From JANWVO01 sp964458495 (GTDB lineage: Bacteria; Acidobacteriota; Terriglobia; Bryobacterales; Bryobacteraceae), in assembly GCA_964458495.1 (NCBI GenBank), contig CAYWJB010000004.1, forward strand, positions 1 to 64,000: 64,000 nt of DNA, written 5' to 3'. Of the stretch, positions 26,236 through 35,986 are shown piece after piece. Within the stretch, counting starts at the first letter, position 1. Every line of letters starts with the position of its first letter. The notes under the pieces are model-generated. The model was not told the origin of the DNA. It did not search any database and saw only the letters and a program-made list of their open reading frames with translations. Both the position numbers and the translations under genes were made by a program.

Positions 26236-28893
26236 TTGCGAAACTCAAGTTTTATGCTGCGCCTGTTGCTTTTCTGCACCTGCCTGGGCCCCCTCGCAGC
26301 CCAGCCGGGACTTGAGGGTTGGGTGCGGTCGCCGGACGGCGCCCCGGTGTCTGAAGCCCGCATCGAGTTGCGCACAGCCGCCGGCGCGCTGCTCGAGACG
26401 GTTCTCAGCGGCGCCGATGGGCAGTTCACATTCCGCCAAGGCGCGCCGGGCATGCGTCTCGTGATCCGAAAGCAAGGCTTCAGCCTGCTGGAGGCGCCCG
26501 CCAGCCGCGGCACCCGACTAGTGCTTCACCCGGAGGCCTTGGCCACGTCCGTCACCGTTACCGCGCGGGCGGGATTGCTCGAGACAACCGCGGACGCGGC
26601 CCAGCCCGTCTGGCAATCCGGGCGCGACGCCGGAGATGCGATGCTGCCGCCGACCGTCGGCCACCAGCTCGAACTGGCGCCGGGCATTCTCGTGCAGCAG
26701 ACTACGGCCGGGCAGGTGTCTCCTTTCCTGCGCGGCCTCACCGGCTACCACGTCGTGCAGCTTGTCGATGGCGTCCGTTTCAACAACTCCACTTTTCGCA
26801 GCGGCCCGAACCAGTACCTGGCGTTTTTCGAGCCTTCCCAGGCCGAGCGCGTCGAGGCGATGCTGGGGCCAAGCGGCTCCCAGTACGGCAGCGACGGTCT
26901 GGGCGGAACGATTCAACTTCTGACCCCGGCGGCGGACTTCGCCTCCGGCGCGCGGTGGCAGCGGCACGGCTTCCTGCAGGCTGGCGGAGAGAGCGCAGAC
27001 TGGAGCGCCTCCGGACATGCTGAAGCTTCACTGGCCAGGGATTGGCTGTGGCTGCTTGGCGGGGTGCATGGCGCCCGCCATCAGGATCTGCGCGCGGGCG
27101 GCGGCCTCGATTCGCACCATGTCTTCCGGCGCTTGCTGGGGCTGGATCCGCAGCGGGTCCGTGCGCTCACAGGCAGCCGCCTTCAGGACACCGCCTGGTC
27201 CCGCGCGGGCGTCTACGGCAAGGCCGCCGCACGGCTCGGGGCTCGGGACCTGGTCACAGGCTGGCTGCAGCACAGCGAGGTGGGTGGCGTTCGCGGATAC
27301 AAAGATCTGTGGGGCGGGCTCGGGCGGATGCAGTCGGAGTTCCGGCCGCAGACGCTCGATTTCGGCTACGCCCGCTGGGAACGGTTCGGCGGAAAGTGGT
27401 GGGATTCGATCAGCGCGAACCTGTCGTGGAACCGGATGCGCGACGGCAGCATCCGCCAGGGGCTGCGGTTCAACGATCCAGTGGTTGCCGAGGAGAGCCG
27501 CGTGCGCATGCTCGGCTGGCAGGGTCAGACGCAACGGCGCTTCGGCCGGCATACGGCGGCCGGTTTTCAGGCGGAGTGGTACAGGGAGAACATTGCCTCC
27601 TCGCGCCTTCAGGACAGCACTCCCGCGCGCCCGCTTTATCCGGCTGCCTCCTATCGCACGGGCGCGCTGGCGGCGCATGGTTATTCGGAGCTGGCCTCGC
27701 GCCGCCTGCGGCTCGGCTACGGGGCGCGGTGGACCGGCGTGCGCTTCCGCTCACAGGCGGAGCCGAGGTTCGGCGTCCCTGGGGCGGACCTGGGCTTTTC
27801 GCAATGGACCTGGAACGGCAGCGCCGTATGGCGCGCGGTGCCGCAGTGGGCGTTGCACGTGGCCTCCGGCCTCGGTTTTCGCGCCCCGAATCTGAACGAT
27901 CTGGGCGCCCTCGGGCTGAACGATCTCGGCTATGAGATCCCTGTTCGCGACGCGCTTGGCTGGAAGCCGTTGCTGGCCACGGATGCCAGCGAAGCGGCGG
28001 TGTCGAAAGGCACGGCTCTGCGCGACCTCGTTCCGGAGCGGCTCAACAACATTGAGGCCGGCTGGCGCGGCGCATGGGCGGGTTTCGAGGCGAGAGCGCA
28101 GGCTTTCCTGGCGCGGCTCGAAGACCCCATCGTGCGGCGCACGCTGCTGTTCGATGCCGCGCGCGTGCCCGATTCCCTGGCTGGCATCCCCGTGGCCCGG
28201 TTGCCGCAGACACAGCAGCAGGCCGCTCAGGGCGTGGTGGCCGTGGCGACAGCTTTCGACCCGCGCGCCATCAAGGCGTTTGTCAACGACGGGATGGCTG
28301 ACTACCGCGGTGTCGAAACCCTGTTCCGGTGGCGCGTCAACTCCCGCTGGTCCGCCCGCGGCGCCTATTCTTTTCTCGCCGGCAACGACCTTCAGCCTCA
28401 CCGTCCCGTGCGGCGGCTCCCGCCTCAGACCGGACACTTTGCGCTGCGCCGCGATTCCGGGCGCCGCTGGTGGGCCGAGGCGAGCTTCCTGGCCTCAGGC
28501 GCACAACGCCGGCTGAGCGGCGGCGATCTGGACGACGAGCGCATCGGCGCCGCGTTCAGCCGTCGCGACATCCGCAGCTTTTTCACGGCCGGCCGCATGC
28601 AGCCCTTCCTCGATGCGCAGGGCCGCTTCATTCCCACCGGGGAAACAGCCGAGCAGGCAGCCTTGCGCGTGCTTCCTCTCTCGCGCGCCGCCGCGGACAC
28701 GCAGCGCGTGCCGCTGTTCACGGCAACGCCCGGCTGGGCGCGCCTCGATCTGCGCGCCGGCTCGACAGTGGGCGAGTTCTGGTTGCTGCAAGCCGGCGTG
28801 AGCAATCTCTTCGACCGCAACTTCCGCGTGCATGGCTCCGGCGTGGACGCCCCGGGCCGCTCGTTCATCCTGCAGGTCGTGCGCCGCTGGTGA
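26236..28893 (+). CDS. TonB-dependent outer-membrane receptor
   Basis: An 885-residue receptor with signal peptide (cut near LAAQ), a short carboxypeptidase-regulatory-like domain (about 25-95), plug (about 105-225: LELAPGILVQQ, FLRGLTGYHVVQLVDGVRFN, GSQYGSDGLGGTIQLL) and a complete barrel ending in the terminal strand FILQVVRRW. It would import a ligand across the outer membrane using TonB; the plug resembles the vitamin B12/haem/siderophore class more than the SusC class. The start could be TTG 26236 (GGAG five bases upstream) or ATG 26254. Confidence 0.88.
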   Translation: MRNSSFMLRLLLFCTCLGPLAAQPGLEGWVRSPDGAPVSEARIELRTAAGALLETVLSGADGQFTFRQGAPGMRLVIRKQGFSLLEAPASRGTRLVLHPEALATSVTVTARAGLLETTADAAQPVWQSGRDAGDAMLPPTVGHQLELAPGILVQQTTAGQVSPFLRGLTGYHVVQLVDGVRFNNSTFRSGPNQYLAFFEPSQAERVEAMLGPSGSQYGSDGLGGTIQLLTPAADFASGARWQRHGFLQAGGESADWSASGHAEASLARDWLWLLGGVHGARHQDLRAGGGLDSHHVFRRLLGLDPQRVRALTGSRLQDTAWSRAGVYGKAAARLGARDLVTGWLQHSEVGGVRGYKDLWGGLGRMQSEFRPQTLDFGYARWERFGGKWWDSISANLSWNRMRDGSIRQGLRFNDPVVAEESRVRMLGWQGQTQRRFGRHTAAGFQAEWYRENIASSRLQDSTPARPLYPAASYRTGALAAHGYSELASRRLRLGYGARWTGVRFRSQAEPRFGVPGADLGFSQWTWNGSAVWRAVPQWALHVASGLGFRAPNLNDLGALGLNDLGYEIPVRDALGWKPLLATDASEAAVSKGTALRDLVPERLNNIEAGWRGAWAGFEARAQAFLARLEDPIVRRTLLFDAARVPDSLAGIPVARLPQTQQQAAQGVVAVATAFDPRAIKAFVNDGMADYRGVETLFRWRVNSRWSARGAYSFLAGNDLQPHRPVRRLPPQTGHFALRRDSGRRWWAEASFLASGAQRRLSGGDLDDERIGAAFSRRDIRSFFTAGRMQPFLDAQGRFIPTGETAEQAALRVLPLSRAAADTQRVPLFTATPGWARLDLRAGSTVGEFWLLQAGVSNLFDRNFRVHGSGVDAPGRSFILQVVRRW

Positions 28894-28929
28894 AGACCGC
28901 GGTTGTGACACAATCCTTGGTTTCAGGCC

Positions 28930-31254
28930 ATGAGGAAGACTCTCTGCATTTTGATGGCGGCGCTGCTTTGCGCGCCCGCAACAGCCGTGCAGCCTCCCGC
29001 GCCCCGCACGCTCACGGTCGAATGGATCATGCAAGGTCCGGCGCTTTACGGCCACGCCCCTCGCTCCGTGCGCTGGAGCGGCGACGGGCAGCGCGTCTAC
29101 TTCGAGTGGAAGCAGGCGTCCGAACCGCAGGAGAAGGACTTCTCCACCTGGGTGGTGAACCGCGACGGTTCGGGACTGCGCCGTCTGAGCGAGGAGGAGG
29201 CGCTCGAAGCGCCGCCCGTGCGGGGATCGGAGTCTGCCGACGGTGCGAAGGTCGTCTTCTCCCGCGACGGGGATCTCTTCCTCTACGACCGCTCCACGGA
29301 CCGAATGAGGCGGCTCACGCGGACCGGTGACGCGGAATCCTCGCCCAGGCTCACCCGCGATGGCCGCGCCGTCGCCTTCGTGCGCGCGGGAAACCTGTTC
29401 CTGCTCTCTCTGGATTCCGGCACGATCGAGCAGCTCACCGACATCTTGCCGCCGGGGCAGACTCCTCCGGGGGAGGAACGCAAGGGCACTGCCAGCCAGG
29501 AGTATCTCAAGAAGGAAGAGCGCTCGCTGCTCGAAACCGTGGACAAGATGGCCCGGCAGCGGGAGGAGCGAGAGGAAAAGCGCAAGAAAGAGAACCCTCG
29601 CAAGCCGTTCCGGCTCGGGCAGCGCCAGTCGGTTTCCGACCTGATCCTCTCGCCGGACGGCAAACACGTCCTCGCCGCCATCGCCGAACGCCCGCAGGAG
29701 TCGAAGACGGCGCTCATGCCGCGCTACGTCACCGAATCCGCCTACACGGAGACGCAGCCCACCCGCACCAAGGTGGGCGACGTGCAGCCGCGAACCAGAA
29801 TGGCCCTGCTCTCCGTGGAAACCGGAGACTCGAAGTGGATGGATCCGGGAATCAAGACCACGCGCGACGGGAAGGAAATCGAGCGCGTTGTCAACCTCTT
29901 CAACCCGCAGTGGAACGAGGACGGCACGAAACTCGCCGTGCTGGGCCGCGCCGCCGACTTCAAGGACCGTTGGGTGTTTGCCGTCGATCCCGATTCGGCT
30001 AAGGTTCGCGTCCTTCATCAGACGTCCGATCCGGCGTGGGTGGACGGTCCCGGCGCCATGGTCCTCGGCTGGCTCCCCGGCGGGCGCGAGGTCTGGTTCC
30101 ACTCCGAGCAGACCGGATGGTCCCACTTGTATGCCGCCGATGCCGAATCCGGCGCTGTCCGCGCCCTCACGTCGGGATCCTGGGAGGTGAAACAGGCCGG
30201 GCTCTCCCGGGACAAAAAACACTTCCTCCTCGTCACCAGCGAAGAGAGCCCCTATGAGCAAAATCTGTACCTGATGCCCGCCTCAGGCGGCGCACGGACC
30301 AGGCTGACGGGCGCTCCGGGCTTCTACTCGGGGGAGTTGTCGCCTGACGGCGCGCGCATGGCCGTCGTTCACAGCCGTTCCAATCAGCCCCCGGAGCTCT
30401 TTGTGATGGACGCGCGCCCGCAGGCCCCGATGCAGCGGGTCACCGTCTCGCCCACGGAAGAATTCTCGAAATATCCCTGGATCGAAAAGCCGATTGTGGA
30501 AATCCCGGCCCGCGACGGCGCCCGAATTCCGGCGCATATTTACAGGCCGAAAAACTGGAAAAAGGGAGGCCCCGCAGTCGTGTTCGTCCACGGCGCAGGG
30601 TATTTGCAGAACGTCCACCGCGGCTGGTCCAGCTACGCCCGGGAGATGATGTTCCACCATTTGCTGATGGAGCGGGGCTACATGGTCCTGGATCTCGACT
30701 ACCGCGGCTCCGCCGGGCACGGGCGCGACTGGCGCACTGCTGTCTACCGCCATATGGGCGGAAAGGATCTCGACGATCAGGTGGACGCTGCGCGCTGGCT
30801 TGTGTCCGAACATGGCGCCGATCCGAAGCGGATCGGCATTTACGGCGGCAGCTACGGCGGCTTCATCACCCTGATGGCCATGTTCACGCAACCCGGCGTC
30901 TTCGCCGCCGGCGCGGCGCTGCGCCCTGTGACAGACTGGGCGCACTACAACCACCCCTACACCGGTGCCATTCTCAACTTGCCGCAAGACGATCCGGAAG
31001 CGTACAAGCGAAGTTCGCCCATCTACCATGCCGCCGGCTTGCAGGGGGCGCTGCTGATCTGCCACGGCATGGCGGACGCGAATGTCCACTTCCAGGACAC
31101 GGTGCGGCTGGTCCAGAAACTGATCGAACTGGGCAAGGAGAACTGGGAAGTGGCCATCTATCCGGTCGAGGATCACGGCTTCGTCCAGGCCTCCAGCTGG
31201 ACAGACGAATACCGCCGCATCCTGAAGCTGTTCGAATCCAACCTGCGCAAATGA
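28930..31254 (+). CDS. Secreted S9-family prolyl oligopeptidase-type peptidase
   Basis: A 774-residue serine peptidase with signal peptide (1-19), an N-terminal WD40-like beta-propeller (repeats such as SADGAKVVFSRDGDLFLYD) and a C-terminal alpha/beta hydrolase. The nucleophile motif is GGSYGGF, the Asp lies in CHGMADANVHFQD, and the His in EDHGFVQ. The inserted charged helix EEREEKRKKENPRK is typical of the dipeptidyl-peptidase-like branch. It would trim oligopeptides in the periplasm. The start lies 36 bases after the receptor stop, so import and peptide degradation may be coupled. Confidence 0.92.
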   Translation: MRKTLCILMAALLCAPATAVQPPAPRTLTVEWIMQGPALYGHAPRSVRWSGDGQRVYFEWKQASEPQEKDFSTWVVNRDGSGLRRLSEEEALEAPPVRGSESADGAKVVFSRDGDLFLYDRSTDRMRRLTRTGDAESSPRLTRDGRAVAFVRAGNLFLLSLDSGTIEQLTDILPPGQTPPGEERKGTASQEYLKKEERSLLETVDKMARQREEREEKRKKENPRKPFRLGQRQSVSDLILSPDGKHVLAAIAERPQESKTALMPRYVTESAYTETQPTRTKVGDVQPRTRMALLSVETGDSKWMDPGIKTTRDGKEIERVVNLFNPQWNEDGTKLAVLGRAADFKDRWVFAVDPDSAKVRVLHQTSDPAWVDGPGAMVLGWLPGGREVWFHSEQTGWSHLYAADAESGAVRALTSGSWEVKQAGLSRDKKHFLLVTSEESPYEQNLYLMPASGGARTRLTGAPGFYSGELSPDGARMAVVHSRSNQPPELFVMDARPQAPMQRVTVSPTEEFSKYPWIEKPIVEIPARDGARIPAHIYRPKNWKKGGPAVVFVHGAGYLQNVHRGWSSYAREMMFHHLLMERGYMVLDLDYRGSAGHGRDWRTAVYRHMGGKDLDDQVDAARWLVSEHGADPKRIGIYGGSYGGFITLMAMFTQPGVFAAGAALRPVTDWAHYNHPYTGAILNLPQDDPEAYKRSSPIYHAAGLQGALLICHGMADANVHFQDTVRLVQKLIELGKENWEVAIYPVEDHGFVQASSWTDEYRRILKLFESNLRK

Positions 31255-31295
31255 AGTGCCGCGGGTGCCGGAAAACGGATTGCCCCACATCCGAT

Positions 31296-32813
31296 TCAGG
31301 AAGCCGCCCGACTTGCCGACCCCAGCCGCAGCATCTCCGCCCGCAGCCAGGCGTCAGCCTGCAGCGCCCGCAGATACTGCGCCTCCTCCCCGGACCGCTT
31401 GAGTTTCGCGCGCTCTTCAAAACGGCGCCTTGTGCGCGGCGGCCACTTGGCCAGCGCCAGGCGCCGGATGTGGAACCGGTCCCAATCGCCGCAGACTGCG
31501 CTGGGCGGCTCGTAGATCATCGGACTCTCCGCCAGCCGCCGCAGCAGGCGTGCGGGCGTGCGCTCGCCGGGACGAGCCTGCAGGCGCCGCTCCTCCCGCT
31601 CCGCCAGGCGCGCCGCAGCCTGAGCCACGGGGCGAAATCCCAGCTTGCGGTAGAACCAGAATGCGCCGGACTCGATGGCTTCCTCGTTCTCATGCCCGAT
31701 CTGATAGGGATCCACCCAAAACGCCTCCACGCCCAGGAGCTGCCGGCAAAGCTGGAGGACTTTCGCGTAAATCCACGCCGTTTCCCCCTCCCGAAACGTG
31801 TAATAGAGATTGAACCCCACTTCGGCGCGCTCGAAAAACGAAAGCACTTCGACGTAACCCGCCGGCACTCCGTTCTTGAAAAACATCCCGGCATGATAAG
31901 CCCTGAGCGGCAGGCGCGCCTCCGGTGCGGCGCCAAAGAACAGGATCTCCATCCCGCGTCCGGCGTCCGCGCTGTACACGTGCCGCAGATCAGGGAAATT
32001 GAACCCGTAGAGCTCGCGGTATCGCACGGCGGAAGTGTCCTGGATCATCGCCAGCGCCTCACGGGCTTCTCCCCCGCCGAGCCGCCGTACCGGCAGTTTC
32101 GGACCGGCGAATTCCGCCTGCAGGCTGACGTTGCGTCTGGGGATGAGCGCTTCGCCGTGAAAGAAAACCGCCAGCCCGCGCCGCATATGCGTTCGCGCCG
32201 CGCGCGAGTCCTCCAGGCGCCATCCCAGCATGATCTTCGCGCCGTCATACAATTCAGCGCACCGTGCATCAGGCCCATTCAGCTGTTCGAGCCTTGAGAG
32301 GATCCACTGCAACGAAGTCTGCCCCGGCCTTTTCGCCCCCTCCACCCACGCCCGTGCAGGGAAGTGCGCCTCCACCGGCCACTCTTCGCGCGCTGCCGGA
32401 AGCACCGCCGCCAGCAACGGGCCGAAGCGGTCCGGTTCGGGGCAGTCATTCCAGGAGATCTCGATCTGCGCCCCATGCCTTGCCGCCAGCGCCCGCGCCG
32501 CCTCGTAACTGAAAACAGCCGTCACTGACGTTCCGGAAATGCCGGAGACTTCCGGCTCCTCGAGCGCCTCCGCGCCTTCCTCCAGCCCCTCCACGCGCCC
32601 GCGGAATCCGGACAGAAGTCCGTCGCATGCCTGCGCGACAGCTTCGCTGTGCGGATACGCCCGCAAGAACAGCAGAGTCTCGTGCAGCCGGATCAGCTCC
32701 GCCGCCGTGGCGAAGCGCGTCTTCTCAGTCTTCTCGAGCAGCCGCAGAAGCGGCCGCGGATCCTCGCCATACCGCCGCTTCCATCCTTCCAATTCCTCGA
32801 GTAACGTGGCCAT
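31296..32813 (-). CDS. Conserved protein of unknown function, GNAT-like C-terminal half
   Basis: A 505-residue cytoplasmic protein I do not recognise by name. The first 120 residues are helical and acidic. Residues about 240-410 suggest an acyltransferase (GNAT) fold: AEVGFNLYYTFREGETAWIY, then GAFWFYRKLGFRPVAQ, which is the usual end of that fold. The C-terminal 80 residues are basic and helical. It lies 19 bases downstream of a CRTAC1 gene on the same strand and converges on the S9 peptidase gene. Confidence 0.6.
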   Translation of the reverse strand: MATLLEELEGWKRRYGEDPRPLLRLLEKTEKTRFATAAELIRLHETLLFLRAYPHSEAVAQACDGLLSGFRGRVEGLEEGAEALEEPEVSGISGTSVTAVFSYEAARALAARHGAQIEISWNDCPEPDRFGPLLAAVLPAAREEWPVEAHFPARAWVEGAKRPGQTSLQWILSRLEQLNGPDARCAELYDGAKIMLGWRLEDSRAARTHMRRGLAVFFHGEALIPRRNVSLQAEFAGPKLPVRRLGGGEAREALAMIQDTSAVRYRELYGFNFPDLRHVYSADAGRGMEILFFGAAPEARLPLRAYHAGMFFKNGVPAGYVEVLSFFERAEVGFNLYYTFREGETAWIYAKVLQLCRQLLGVEAFWVDPYQIGHENEEAIESGAFWFYRKLGFRPVAQAAARLAEREERRLQARPGERTPARLLRRLAESPMIYEPPSAVCGDWDRFHIRRLALAKWPPRTRRRFEERAKLKRSGEEAQYLRALQADAWLRAEMLRLGSASRAAS

Positions 32814-32832
32814 GCCGGCCCACCAGCTTATC

Positions 32833-34572
32833 TCAACGCTGGCCCGCAGGCTTTGCCTTGGCCGGTGCGGGCGCCTGCGGCGCCGCTGCCGGCTCGGCCA
32901 CTTTCAGAATCTGGTCCGCCCGCACATTCTCGAGTTTTTGCCGCGCGCCGCTTGGCCAAATGATCTCCACGCTCCGCACGCGGTCCTCCTCTCCAAGGCC
33001 GAAATGCACCCGCCGGTCGCTCGAGCCCATGAAGCCCACGCTCACCGCCACATGGTTGTACAGCGTGCGTCCAGACGCAGTGGTCACCTTCACCTTCGCG
33101 CCAATCGCGTCCCGCGGGCTGCGCCGCCCGCTGAGGTCCACCAGCAGCCAATGCCGCCCGGGAACCCCGCTGTTGATCAGAATCCGCGGCCGCGCGTTCA
33201 GCGATGTGACGATCAGGTCCATCGCCCCGTCGTTGTTTAAATCGGCGAATGCCGAGCCGCGCTGGAAGCCTTTTCGCGTGAAATCAGGCCCAAGTTCAGC
33301 GGAAAAATCAATGAAGTTCTTCCCCTCGACATTCTCGAACATTGTGTCATTCTGCGGGGAAAGTTCATTGAATTCGTCCACATCTCCGTTCGAGGAGTAG
33401 ATGTCTTTCCACCCGTCATTATTGTAATCGATGAATCCGTTGCTCCATCCCGAGAACGGCCGGCTCAGGTAGGTGATCCGCGCCGGCGTCGAGACCAGCT
33501 CGAAGGCCTCGCCCGTGTTCCGCAGCAGCCCCCAGATTTGCGACCGCAAATTGTTGTAAAAGATGTCCACCCGCCCGTCGTTGTCGTAATCCTTGGCGTC
33601 GCAGCCCATGGAGGAGCCTGCCTGGGCGTTCTCGTTATAGGCGACACCCAGCTGAAGTCCGGCCTCTTCCAGATATTTGCCCTGGCGGTTCAGAAAGAGG
33701 AAATTCGGGTCGGTATCGTTGGCGACAAAAACATCCATCCAGCCGTCGTCATTGAAGTCGGCGATCGAAACACCCATGCCCTTGCCGGGCGCTTCGTGAA
33801 GGCGCACCTTTTCCGTGACGTCGGCGAACCTCCCGTTGCCGAGATTCCGGAAAAGCTGATGCGGCACGCTCGGATAGCGGCGCGGATCGCAGTACAGGTC
33901 CATGTCGCTCATTGCGCAGCGGTGGTCGGTTTGCGGCGTCCAGATCGTGTAGTTCGAGACGAACAGGTCCAGCCGCCCGTCGCGGTCGTAATCAAACCAG
34001 GCAGCCGCCACGCTGAGAGTGTTGGCGGGCTTGGTCCCGATGCCGGAAGCCGCCGTCACATCCTGAAAGCGCCCGTTGCCGAGATTGCGGTAAAGCACGT
34101 TGCGCCCGGCCGTGGCGATGAACAGATCCGTCCACCCGTCGTTGTCGTAATCGCCCGCCGCCACGCCGAAGTTGAAGTCCAGGTCCGCGCCCGCCAGTCC
34201 CGCGCGCCCGGTCACGTCCTCAAACGTCCCGTCCGGCTTCTGACGGAGCAGGAGGTTGTAGTAGGAAGGGTCCGTCCGCCTGCGCTCCGGGAAGCGTGCG
34301 CCGTTGGTGAAGAAGATGTCGAGCCGCCCGTCGTTGTCGTAGTCGAGCACGGCGATCCCGCCACACATCGGCTGCGGAAACCATTTCCGCCCGTGCAGGC
34401 TGTTGTTGGAAACGTAGCGGTAGGGCCAGTGGGCTGCCACGTCGCGGAAGGTGGGCCGGCGGGCCGCTGGCTGCGGCGGCTCGAAAGCCCCGGCCGCCGC
34501 GCAGAGTATCCACGCAGCCAGAGCGCACGCACCCGCGCCCGTTGGCGCCAGCAATTTGCCCGCTTGTCGCAT
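32833..34572 (-). CDS. Secreted CRTAC1-family protein (FG-GAP repeats plus ASPIC/UnbV)
   Basis: A 579-residue protein with a signal peptide and at least seven FG-GAP/VCBS repeats carrying calcium-loop-like motifs (LDYDNDGRLDIFF, GDYDNDGWTDLF, ADFNDDGWMDVF, KDYDNDGRVDIF, IDYNNDGWKDIY, ADLNNDGAMDLI). A C-terminal ASPIC/UnbV domain follows (HFGLGEEDRVRSVEIIWPSG), then a Pro/Ala/Lys tail. The repeats should form a beta-propeller outside the cytoplasm; function is unknown. The start is placed at ATG 34572, which gives a good signal peptide; the frame is open further upstream into the preceding gene. Confidence 0.85.
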   Translation of the reverse strand: MRQAGKLLAPTGAGACALAAWILCAAAGAFEPPQPAARRPTFRDVAAHWPYRYVSNNSLHGRKWFPQPMCGGIAVLDYDNDGRLDIFFTNGARFPERRRTDPSYYNLLLRQKPDGTFEDVTGRAGLAGADLDFNFGVAAGDYDNDGWTDLFIATAGRNVLYRNLGNGRFQDVTAASGIGTKPANTLSVAAAWFDYDRDGRLDLFVSNYTIWTPQTDHRCAMSDMDLYCDPRRYPSVPHQLFRNLGNGRFADVTEKVRLHEAPGKGMGVSIADFNDDGWMDVFVANDTDPNFLFLNRQGKYLEEAGLQLGVAYNENAQAGSSMGCDAKDYDNDGRVDIFYNNLRSQIWGLLRNTGEAFELVSTPARITYLSRPFSGWSNGFIDYNNDGWKDIYSSNGDVDEFNELSPQNDTMFENVEGKNFIDFSAELGPDFTRKGFQRGSAFADLNNDGAMDLIVTSLNARPRILINSGVPGRHWLLVDLSGRRSPRDAIGAKVKVTTASGRTLYNHVAVSVGFMGSSDRRVHFGLGEEDRVRSVEIIWPSGARQKLENVRADQILKVAEPAAAPQAPAPAKAKPAGQR

Positions 34573-34649
34573 GGCCACCCGGGGAAGCAGTCCGGCTTCC
34601 TGCCCGCCATCTTCCCCTGCCGGCGCGCTCTCCCGCAACTCGGGCGGGC

Positions 34650-35888
34650 TCACGGCGCCGGCGGCAGCGGGTACTCGAGCGATTCCATCAGCCATTCGCG
34701 CTGCTCGCGCAGTGCCTGCTTCAGTTTCTCCACCAGCTCCGCGCGCCGGTCATACAGGCGGTAGCCCTCGCGCGGGCGCAGGTATCCGCGCGCCTTGGGC
34801 TCCTGCTCAAACAGCGCCTCCACGCCCATCTCCTGCGCCATGCGCTCATACCTCGAACGGTTCTCGAGCAGCGCTTTCACGATCAGCGGCATCACGATCG
34901 AGTAGTCGCACTGCATCGATTCGGTCGTCTGCTGGTAGTGATCCTTGTCCACCTTGCCCCAGGTCACCGCTTCGGCGGGGAAGCAGGAAGACAGTGAACC
35001 GTCCGTCACCGGCGAGCTCACAATCTGTACGTCGAACAGGTAGCCGCGGATGTCCGGCAACCCAAGGATCTGCCCCAGCGCCGGCTCCGGCTGAAGGTTG
35101 AAGTTCTTCGGCACGCCGCCGCCCAGGATCAGCGTTGCCAGCGCCTTCGCTTCGCTCTCGAACAGTCCCCAGCGGTGGAACGCGCAGCTTTCAAAGACCT
35201 CCAGATGCAGGTCCAGCTCCAGCTCGTGCCGCTCGAGCAAACCCGCCTCGCGCATCGCCCACAACTTCATCGAGTTCAGGAACACGCTGCCGTCGCCCGG
35301 CGCGCCGACGAACACCGGCACGCCCAGCCGCGCGCACGTGGACAGCAACCCCGGCGCCGCGCCCGAAGCCTTCTCCATCGCCCCGTACCACAGCCCCAGC
35401 TTGTAGCGGAACTCCGTGCCGGACATCTTCTTCTGAAACTCGGGACGAAGCAGAAGCGCGGACAGGAAACGGTCCTGGTCGAACAGGATGTCCTCCTCGA
35501 ACGCCATGTCCGCCACGCGGATGATGCGCTGCTCGCGCAACGCCCCGTCGTCGCCGAAGATCGGCACCTCGAAGACGCAGTCGCGCCGCCCGGCCAGGGA
35601 CCGGTGCCCGTCGTGGTAGCATACGGCGTCGGTGGTGGAAACATAAGCCACCCATCCTGTCTCGATCAGCGGGTTCAGCCAGGTCTGGTGCTGCCCGCTC
35701 ACCGTCACCGGTCCGGCCACAGCCACCGTCATCGGACAGCCCATGCCGATCGCGTTGTCGAGAATCGTGTAGATCCGCCGCAGATACGCCCCGCCGAATG
35801 CCGGCAGGCAGTCGCGCAACAGTTCGTCGAAGGTGCCGGCTTCATCGACGCGCCGTGTGCGCACGGTTCTCCTGTCCTGTTGTGACAT
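34650..35888 (-). CDS. Deoxyhypusine-synthase-like protein
   Basis: A 412-residue protein of the deoxyhypusine synthase superfamily: VAVAGPVTVSGQHQ near the start, GLLSTCARLGVPVFVGAPGD, LGGGVPKNFN (NAD-binding region) and AVTWGKVDKD, whose Lys corresponds to the enzyme-intermediate Lys of eukaryotic DHS. Bacteria have no hypusinated eIF5A, so a role in polyamine metabolism (for instance transfer of an aminobutyl group, as in homospermidine formation) is the usual proposal, and remains inference here. ATG 35888 has GGAG only two bases away; GTG 35864, preceded by AGGAG, may be the real start. No other polyamine gene is adjacent. Confidence 0.82.
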   Translation of the reverse strand: MSQQDRRTVRTRRVDEAGTFDELLRDCLPAFGGAYLRRIYTILDNAIGMGCPMTVAVAGPVTVSGQHQTWLNPLIETGWVAYVSTTDAVCYHDGHRSLAGRRDCVFEVPIFGDDGALREQRIIRVADMAFEEDILFDQDRFLSALLLRPEFQKKMSGTEFRYKLGLWYGAMEKASGAAPGLLSTCARLGVPVFVGAPGDGSVFLNSMKLWAMREAGLLERHELELDLHLEVFESCAFHRWGLFESEAKALATLILGGGVPKNFNLQPEPALGQILGLPDIRGYLFDVQIVSSPVTDGSLSSCFPAEAVTWGKVDKDHYQQTTESMQCDYSIVMPLIVKALLENRSRYERMAQEMGVEALFEQEPKARGYLRPREGYRLYDRRAELVEKLKQALREQREWLMESLEYPLPPAP

Positions 35889-35986
35889 GACTCCAGGTTC
35901 CCGCTTCCAAACTGCAAGCTAGCAGAAGCGCGGAAGGCCCCGCAAATGCGCCTCTCGCGGCTGCGCCGGCCCGTGTTCAGCGGTTC

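Noticed and set aside
34650..35888. Reading the deoxyhypusine-synthase-like gene as evidence of archaeal or eukaryotic DNA
   Set aside because: Composition and neighbours are bacterial, and DHS-like proteins are scattered through bacteria.
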